Source: Demequina soli (GTDB lineage Bacteria > Actinomycetota > Actinomycetes > Actinomycetales > Demequinaceae). Taken from it: a stretch of DNA of 64,000 nucleotides. Both the position numbers and the translations under genes were made by a program. A model generated the notes under the pieces. The model had not been told where the DNA came from and did not search any database. It worked only from the letters and a program-made list of their open reading frames with translations. Position 1 is the stretch's first letter. Every line of letters starts with the position of its first letter. This document shows, one piece after another, positions 59,508 through 64,000 of the stretch. Where the stretch lies: positions 295,246 through 359,245 of the forward strand of contig NZ_BBLZ01000001.1 of NCBI RefSeq assembly GCF_000971195.1, given 5' to 3'.

Positions 59508-60335
59508 TCACACCACCCGCACGCGCTCCCCACGCATCGTCGCGTCCCACGGCCAGGAGGCGGGGTCGTGACCCGGCCAGACCTCGACGCCCGGTCCGCG
59601 CATGTCCGCGAGCCTCTCGACCGCATCCTGCGCAGCCTGCTCCGCACCCGCGACGGGCACCACCGAGCACCGGCGCCGGCTGTCGAGGTTGTCCAGGAGG
59701 TCGGCTGCGTCGCACGCGAGCACCACCGTCCTGCCGGAGGCGAGCTCCACCCGGAACGACTGATGACCCGGCGTGTGGCCGTGCGTGTCGAGCGCCGTCA
59801 GGCCGGACGCGAGCACCGTCTCGCCGTCGATCACGCGCACGCGCTCCCCCGCGTCGATCACGTCGGACGGAAGCACCACGTCCCGGATGCCGGCGCCCGA
59901 CTCGAGCCACATGTGCTCGCGCCGCTGAAGGATCACGGGGACGCCCGCGGGGACGTGACGGATCCCGCCGGTGTGATCGAGGTGGATGTGGCTGATGGCA
60001 CATCCCGCGAGGTCCCGCCACGCGAGCCCCGCCCCGGCCACGGCGTCGAGGAGCGGATCGCCCAGCGGCACCACCGCGGTGTAGCTGTCGTAGTTGAAGA
60101 CCTCGCGACGCCGCTCGGGGTCGCGCACGACCGCGACGTTGAAGCCCGTGTCGAGGAGCACCCACCCGTCGACGTACTCGACGGCGACGGCCGTGACGGG
60201 CTCGAGCAGGTGGCGCGACTGGTCGCCGCCGTGGATCGACATCGACTCGCGCATCGGCTCGTAGCCCACGACGAAGGGATGGAGCGCGAGCGGTGCGCCG
60301 CTGACCGGCAGCAGGCCCTCGAGGGTGCGCACCAT
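59508..60335 (-). CDS. MBL-fold hydrolase, N-acyl-homoserine-lactonase-like
   Basis: A 275-residue metallo-beta-lactamase-fold protein of the AttM/AiiA-like lactonase branch: SHIHLDHTGGI metal motif, VILQRREH, HTPGHQSF, ACDAADLLDN and WPGHDP. The ATG at 60335 lies 1 nt after the carboxylase stop, so it is co-transcribed with it. True quorum quenching is not implied; in a urea/guanidine island it may open a cyclic amide, ester or imide, or remove a toxic by-product. Confidence 0.87.
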   Translation of the reverse strand: MVRTLEGLLPVSGAPLALHPFVVGYEPMRESMSIHGGDQSRHLLEPVTAVAVEYVDGWVLLDTGFNVAVVRDPERRREVFNYDSYTAVVPLGDPLLDAVAGAGLAWRDLAGCAISHIHLDHTGGIRHVPAGVPVILQRREHMWLESGAGIRDVVLPSDVIDAGERVRVIDGETVLASGLTALDTHGHTPGHQSFRVELASGRTVVLACDAADLLDNLDSRRRCSVVPVAGAEQAAQDAVERLADMRGPGVEVWPGHDPASWPWDATMRGERVRVV

Positions 60336-60336
60336 G

Positions 60337-63300
60337 TCAGGCCTCCGTCCGCAGCGCCACGATCGCGTCGCCGGGCGCGACCGTCGCCCCGGCCGGTGCG
60401 AGCACCGCCTCGATCGTTCCGGCGTGCGCCGTGACGACCCTCGTCTCCATCTTCATCGCCTCCACGACCGCGACCGTATGCCCCGCCTCGACGCGCTCGC
60501 CCTCCGACACGAGAACCTTCCACACGTTCGCGGCGAAGGGCGCCTCGACGCCCACGCACCCCTCGGCGAGCGCTGCGGGCACGACGGGCGCCGCGGGTTC
60601 GACATCGCGGTCGAACTCCCCCGTCGCCGTCCATCGATCCCGCTCCTCGGCGAAGGCTCGCCGCTGCAAGGTACGGAAGCGGGAGATCGACTCCGCGTTC
60701 GCGTCGAGGAACCGGGCATGCTCGGCGAGCGAGAGCTCCCCGTCCGTGATCTCGGGGCGCCACAGCCCAGCCGCGAAGTCGGCGCGCAGGCGCAGGAGCT
60801 CATCGGCCTCGACGGGATACCAGGAGATGCGGTCGAAGAAGTCGAGCAGCCACGGGCGCGACCCGTCGACGGCGCGGTCGGCGCCCGCGAAGGATGCCCA
60901 GCGGTCCCACACCTGCGTGGTGCGACCCACGAACTGGTAGCCGCCCGGCCCTTCCATGCCGTAGATGCACAGGTAGGCACCGCCGATCCCGACGGAGTTC
61001 TCCGCGGTCCAGGTGCGCGCCGGGTTGTACTTCGTGGTGACCAGCCGGTGCCGCGGGTCGAGCGGGGTCGCGACGGGCGCGCCGAGGTACACATCGCCGA
61101 GGCCGAGCACCAGGTACTCCGCGTCGAACAGGGTGCGGTACACGTCGTCGACGCTGTCGAGGCCGTTGACGCGGCGGATGAACTCGATGTTCCACGGGTT
61201 CCAGGGCGCGTCGTCGCGCACGCCCGCCTCGTAGCGGGCGATCGCCTCGCGCGTCGCCGGGTCGTCCCACGACATCGGCAGGCGCACGCGCCGGCTCGGT
61301 ACCACCAGGTCGTCGGCCTCGGCCACGTCCGCCGCCAGCGCGAGGATCCGATCGAGCGTCGCACGGGTCACGTGGGCGGGATCGTCGAACGTCACCTGCA
61401 ACGAGCGGATGCCCGGCGTGAGGTCGCGCAGGCCGGGCAACGCGGCCTCGCACACCCGGTGCTGGAGGACATGGACGCGCGCGCGAAGCATGAGGTCGAG
61501 CTCCTGAGGACCCAGCTCGACAAGCAGGCTGTCGTCGCTCTGGCGGCGCACCACCACGCCGTCGCTGTCCGCGAGCACGCCGCGCGGCGCTCCTGCCAGG
61601 TCAGGGATCGAGGGATCGAGGCGCACGAAGCGCACCTGGTCCCCCGGGGCGAGCTGACCGAGCTTCCACCGCTCCGCCTTCGCGACGGTCACGGGGGTGA
61701 CGAAGCCGCCGAGGCTCGGGCCGTCCGGACCGAGCAGCACAGGGGTGTCGCCGGTGAAGTCCATGCCACCGACGGAGTAGGGGGTGTCGTGGATGTTCGA
61801 CGGGTGCAGGCCGGCCTCGCCACCGTCCGCGCGGGCCCATGCCGGCTTCGGGCCTACGAGCCTCACGCCCGTGCGGTCGGAGTTGAAGTGGACCGAGTAG
61901 CTCGCGGACAGGATGTCGTCGACGTCCTCCTGGGTGAAGAAGTCGGGCGCGCTGTGGGGCCCGTCGAGAACCCCGATCTCCCAGGCCGTGCCGATCGTCG
62001 GCCGGTCAGGCAGGATCCCGACCGGGTCCGCCGGCGGCACCGACGAGATGCCCACGGGGAGCTCGTCGCCCGGCAAGAGCGCGCGCCCCGCATGGCCGCC
62101 GAACCTTCCCAGCGTGAAGGTCGCACGCGATCCGAGATACGGCGGGACGTCGATGCCGCCCGCGACCAGCACGTAGACCCTGAGCCCGGCCTCTACGCGC
62201 CCGACCGTGAGCAGCGACCCGGCGCTGACCTCGATGGGCTCCCATTGCGGGACCGGGTGTCCGTCGACGGCCACCGCGGCGGGCGCCCCGGCGACGCACA
62301 CGCGCACGTCCTCCGCCATGCGCAGGCTGGGCCCCGCGACCGTGCACTCGAGCCCGGCGGCTCCCGGGGCGTTGCCGAGCATCAGGTTGCCGATCGCGAA
62401 GCTGCGGTCGTCCATGGGTCCCGACGGTGGCACCCCGATATGCCACAGGCCCGTGCGGCCGGGACCCTCCTGGACCGTGGTGAGGAAACCCGCCTCCTCG
62501 ACGCGGATCCCGGCCGGCGGGGCCACGATGGTGCCGCCGAGACTCGCGGTGGTGTGCGCGCCGTCGGCGACCGTCGGGTCGGCCGCGATCGTGCGCAGCA
62601 GCGCGAGGTTGGTGTGCACACCGTCGATGCGCGTGCGTGCGAGCGCCACGGCCTGCCGCTCCCACGCCTCGGCGCGACTCGCGCCGGCGGTGATCACCTT
62701 GGCGACCATCGGGTCGAAACGCATCCCCACCTCGGTGCCCGCCTGCACCCACGTGTCGACGCGCGCATCGTCCGGCAGCTCGACGTGGGTCACGATGCCC
62801 GGGCTTGGGCGGAAGTCCGCGGCCGGGTCCTCGGCGTAGATGCGGCTCTCGACCGCGGCGCCGGAGACCGGCACCGCACCGCTCTCGGCGTGCGCCTCGA
62901 GGAAGGCCGTCTCGCCCGCGGCGAGGCGCACCATCCAGTCGACCAGGTCGACGCCGGTGACGGCCTCGGTGACCGGGTGCTCCACCTGCAGGCGCGTGTT
63001 GATCTCGAGGAAGGACGCCTCCCCGCTGTCCGCATCGAGGACGAACTCGACCGTGCCGGCGCTCCGGTAGCCGACGCTCTCCCCCAGGCGGCGAGCCGTC
63101 CGATGCAGCCGATCCCGCACCTCGGGCGCGAGGTCGAAGGCGGGAGCCTCCTCGACCACCTTCTGGTTGCGGCGCTGGAGCGTGCAGTCCCGGTCGCCGA
63201 GGGTGACCACGGCGCCGGCACCGTCGCCGAAGATCTGGACCTCGACGTGGCGCGCGCGCTCGATGTAGCGCTCCGCGAACACCCCGCCGCCGACCACCGC

Positions 63301-63876
63301 CGCGATGCGCGCCACGCCGTCGAACGCGGCCGGCACCTCCTCGAGGTCGCGCACCACGGCCATGCCCTTGCCTCCGCCGCCGGCGGCGGCCTTCACGATG
63401 ACAGGAAGGCCGAGCTCGGCGATCCGGGCGCGCGCGTCGTCGGCGTCGACGAGCTCGGGCGTCGCCGCGGACGTGGGCACACGCGCCGCGATAGCGCGAT
63501 CGCGCGCCGCCTGCTTGTCACCGAACAGCGCGATCTGCTCCGGCGTCGGCCCGATGAACACCAGCCCCGCCGCCTCGACCGCCACTGCGAACGCGGCGTT
63601 CTCGGACAGGTAGCCGTAACCCGGGTGGATACCCCACACACCGTGCGCGAGCGCGATGTCGATCAGCTGCTCGGCGTCGAGATAGGGATCGAGGTCGCCG
63701 CGCCGCTCGAGCCTCACGACCCGGTCGGCCTGCTCGATGTGGAGGCTTCCGCGGTCGTCGTCGGTGTACACGCCCAGCGTGTCGCCGCCCCACTCCTTGA
63801 CGGACCGGAAGATGCGAGTCGCGATCTCGGCACGGTTCGCGACCATGACCGTGCGAGGGGCGGTGTTCATCGTCAT
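60337..63876 (-). CDS. Biotin-dependent urea/guanidine carboxylase
   Basis: An 1179-residue multidomain carboxylase: biotin carboxylase (1-450; VANRAEIATRIFRSVKEWG, ATP-grasp AAAGGGGKGMA, FLEINTRLQVEHPVTE), AHS2/KipA domain (from GFLTTVQEGPGRTGL near 470), AHS1/KipI domain, a C-terminal carboxyltransferase part with KYNPARTWT and GIGGAYLCIYGMEGPGGYQF, and a biotinyl domain with VVEAMKMET (Lys1142). This is the urea carboxylase fold; with two DUF1989 partners many such enzymes are actually guanidine carboxylases. Allophanate hydrolase is separate, not fused as in yeast. Operator 4 is directly upstream. Confidence 0.93.
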   Translation of the reverse strand: MTMNTAPRTVMVANRAEIATRIFRSVKEWGGDTLGVYTDDDRGSLHIEQADRVVRLERRGDLDPYLDAEQLIDIALAHGVWGIHPGYGYLSENAAFAVAVEAAGLVFIGPTPEQIALFGDKQAARDRAIAARVPTSAATPELVDADDARARIAELGLPVIVKAAAGGGGKGMAVVRDLEEVPAAFDGVARIAAVVGGGVFAERYIERARHVEVQIFGDGAGAVVTLGDRDCTLQRRNQKVVEEAPAFDLAPEVRDRLHRTARRLGESVGYRSAGTVEFVLDADSGEASFLEINTRLQVEHPVTEAVTGVDLVDWMVRLAAGETAFLEAHAESGAVPVSGAAVESRIYAEDPAADFRPSPGIVTHVELPDDARVDTWVQAGTEVGMRFDPMVAKVITAGASRAEAWERQAVALARTRIDGVHTNLALLRTIAADPTVADGAHTTASLGGTIVAPPAGIRVEEAGFLTTVQEGPGRTGLWHIGVPPSGPMDDRSFAIGNLMLGNAPGAAGLECTVAGPSLRMAEDVRVCVAGAPAAVAVDGHPVPQWEPIEVSAGSLLTVGRVEAGLRVYVLVAGGIDVPPYLGSRATFTLGRFGGHAGRALLPGDELPVGISSVPPADPVGILPDRPTIGTAWEIGVLDGPHSAPDFFTQEDVDDILSASYSVHFNSDRTGVRLVGPKPAWARADGGEAGLHPSNIHDTPYSVGGMDFTGDTPVLLGPDGPSLGGFVTPVTVAKAERWKLGQLAPGDQVRFVRLDPSIPDLAGAPRGVLADSDGVVVRRQSDDSLLVELGPQELDLMLRARVHVLQHRVCEAALPGLRDLTPGIRSLQVTFDDPAHVTRATLDRILALAADVAEADDLVVPSRRVRLPMSWDDPATREAIARYEAGVRDDAPWNPWNIEFIRRVNGLDSVDDVYRTLFDAEYLVLGLGDVYLGAPVATPLDPRHRLVTTKYNPARTWTAENSVGIGGAYLCIYGMEGPGGYQFVGRTTQVWDRWASFAGADRAVDGSRPWLLDFFDRISWYPVEADELLRLRADFAAGLWRPEITDGELSLAEHARFLDANAESISRFRTLQRRAFAEERDRWTATGEFDRDVEPAAPVVPAALAEGCVGVEAPFAANVWKVLVSEGERVEAGHTVAVVEAMKMETRVVTAHAGTIEAVLAPAGATVAPGDAIVALRTEA

Positions 63877-63883
63877 GCCGGGA

Positions 63884-63903
63884 CTCTATCGGACGATAGG
63901 TAA
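63884..63903 (-). promoter_or_regulatory. Regulon operator 4 (carboxylase promoter)
   Basis: The minus strand reads TTACCTATCGTCCGATAGAG. The core CTATCG-N2-CGATAG is a perfect 6-bp dyad, overlapping a TTACCT -10-like element 10-25 bp before the carboxylase start. Confidence 0.8.
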
Positions 63904-63953
63904 ACGCGGTGTTTCGGCTCGACGCGCACGATGTTTCGTCCCCCAACTGCGGC

Positions 63954-63974
63954 CGACTTCCAATGACAGATGTG
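63954..63974 (-). repeat. Dispersed promoter-region repeat, copy 4
   Basis: The minus strand reads CACATCTGTCATTGG then AAGTCG, 78 bp upstream of the carboxylase start. It may instead belong to a gene to the right of the window. Confidence 0.68.
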
Positions 63975-64000
63975 GCGGGTGGGACGAGGTATCCCTCGTC

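Noticed and set aside
55346..64000. Guanidine (ykkC-type) riboswitch in front of the carboxylase, transporter or DUF1989 genes
   Set aside because: The leaders are short (about 10-65 nt after the presumed start) and I see none of the conserved ykkC sequence blocks; the four palindromic operators explain control better.

Overview
The window is very GC-rich, with C/G-ending codons, GTG starts, many ATGA/GTGA stop-start overlaps and a tmRNA tag of the actinobacterial type (ADSKRTDFALAA). Conserved neighbourhoods (clpS-DUF2017-murI-MBL-rph-rdgB; prfB-ftsE-ftsX-M23-smpB) place it in the Actinomycetota, most likely order Micrococcales. It looks like ordinary chromosome: I see no insertion sequence, prophage, CRISPR array or rRNA. 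At about sixteen genes a TAnnnT-like -10 hexamer ends 6-8 nt before the start codon, so leaderless transcription appears common.

Layout. 1-3.6 kb: end of pntB, a DUF4386 membrane protein divergent from a TetR regulator with twin operators, a second TetR regulator and an Old Yellow Enzyme. 3.6-11 kb: a galactofuranose-type sugar ABC system (ytfQ-ytfR-ytfT-yjfF) with an extra ytfR-like ATPase and a LacI regulator. 11-13.3 kb: a GntR(YtrA)-ABC exporter operon with a perfect inverted-repeat operator. 13.3-18.4 kb: orn, tRNA-His, DUF4126 and an OpuC/ProU-type osmoprotectant importer whose binding protein appears circularly permuted. 18.4-24.6 kb: a sugar-nucleotide dehydratase, an Lrp/DUF6421/SDR module, tRNA-Lys, Bcp, tRNA-Leu, LysE and thioredoxin under a CsoR/CstR-like operator. 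24.7-30.1 kb: housekeeping genes (NUDIX-like, Mug-like, rdgB, rph, cyclic-nucleotide phosphodiesterase-like MBL, murI, DUF2017, clpS, DUF3039). 30.2-38.6 kb: an ABC exporter, a desaturase, an FNT channel, tmRNA, and a TetR/MMPL pair. 38.9-46.1 kb: DUF2207, smpB, M23 peptidase, ftsX, ftsE, prfB and a small lipoprotein.

46.2-63.9 kb is the most interesting part. It is a catabolic island for a small nitrogen-rich compound: a biotin-dependent urea/guanidine carboxylase, two DUF1989 proteins (the carboxyguanidine deiminase subunits CgdA/CgdB in recent literature), allophanate hydrolase, a Dpp-type ABC importer with fused ATPases, two tandem paralogous isochorismatase-like cysteine hydrolases, an MFS transporter, an amidohydrolase, a lactonase-like MBL protein and a TetR regulator. 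Four copies of one palindromic operator (core CTATCG-N2-CGATAG), in the same orientation and overlapping the presumed -10, sit in front of the amidohydrolase, the transporter operon, the DUF1989/TetR divergon and the carboxylase. This defines a local regulon from sequence alone. A working model is import of a ureido or guanidino compound, hydrolysis by the cysteine hydrolases to guanidine, urea or biuret, carboxylation, deimination to allophanate, then ammonia and CO2.

Two families of dispersed short repeats run through the non-coding DNA: a 14-mer (CCGCGCATCGTCCC, seven exact intergenic copies, mostly just 3' of stop codons, once as a 28-bp palindrome) and an approximately 21-28 bp element (core CCAATGACAGATGTG, four copies in promoter regions). 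Neither is explained by the genes.
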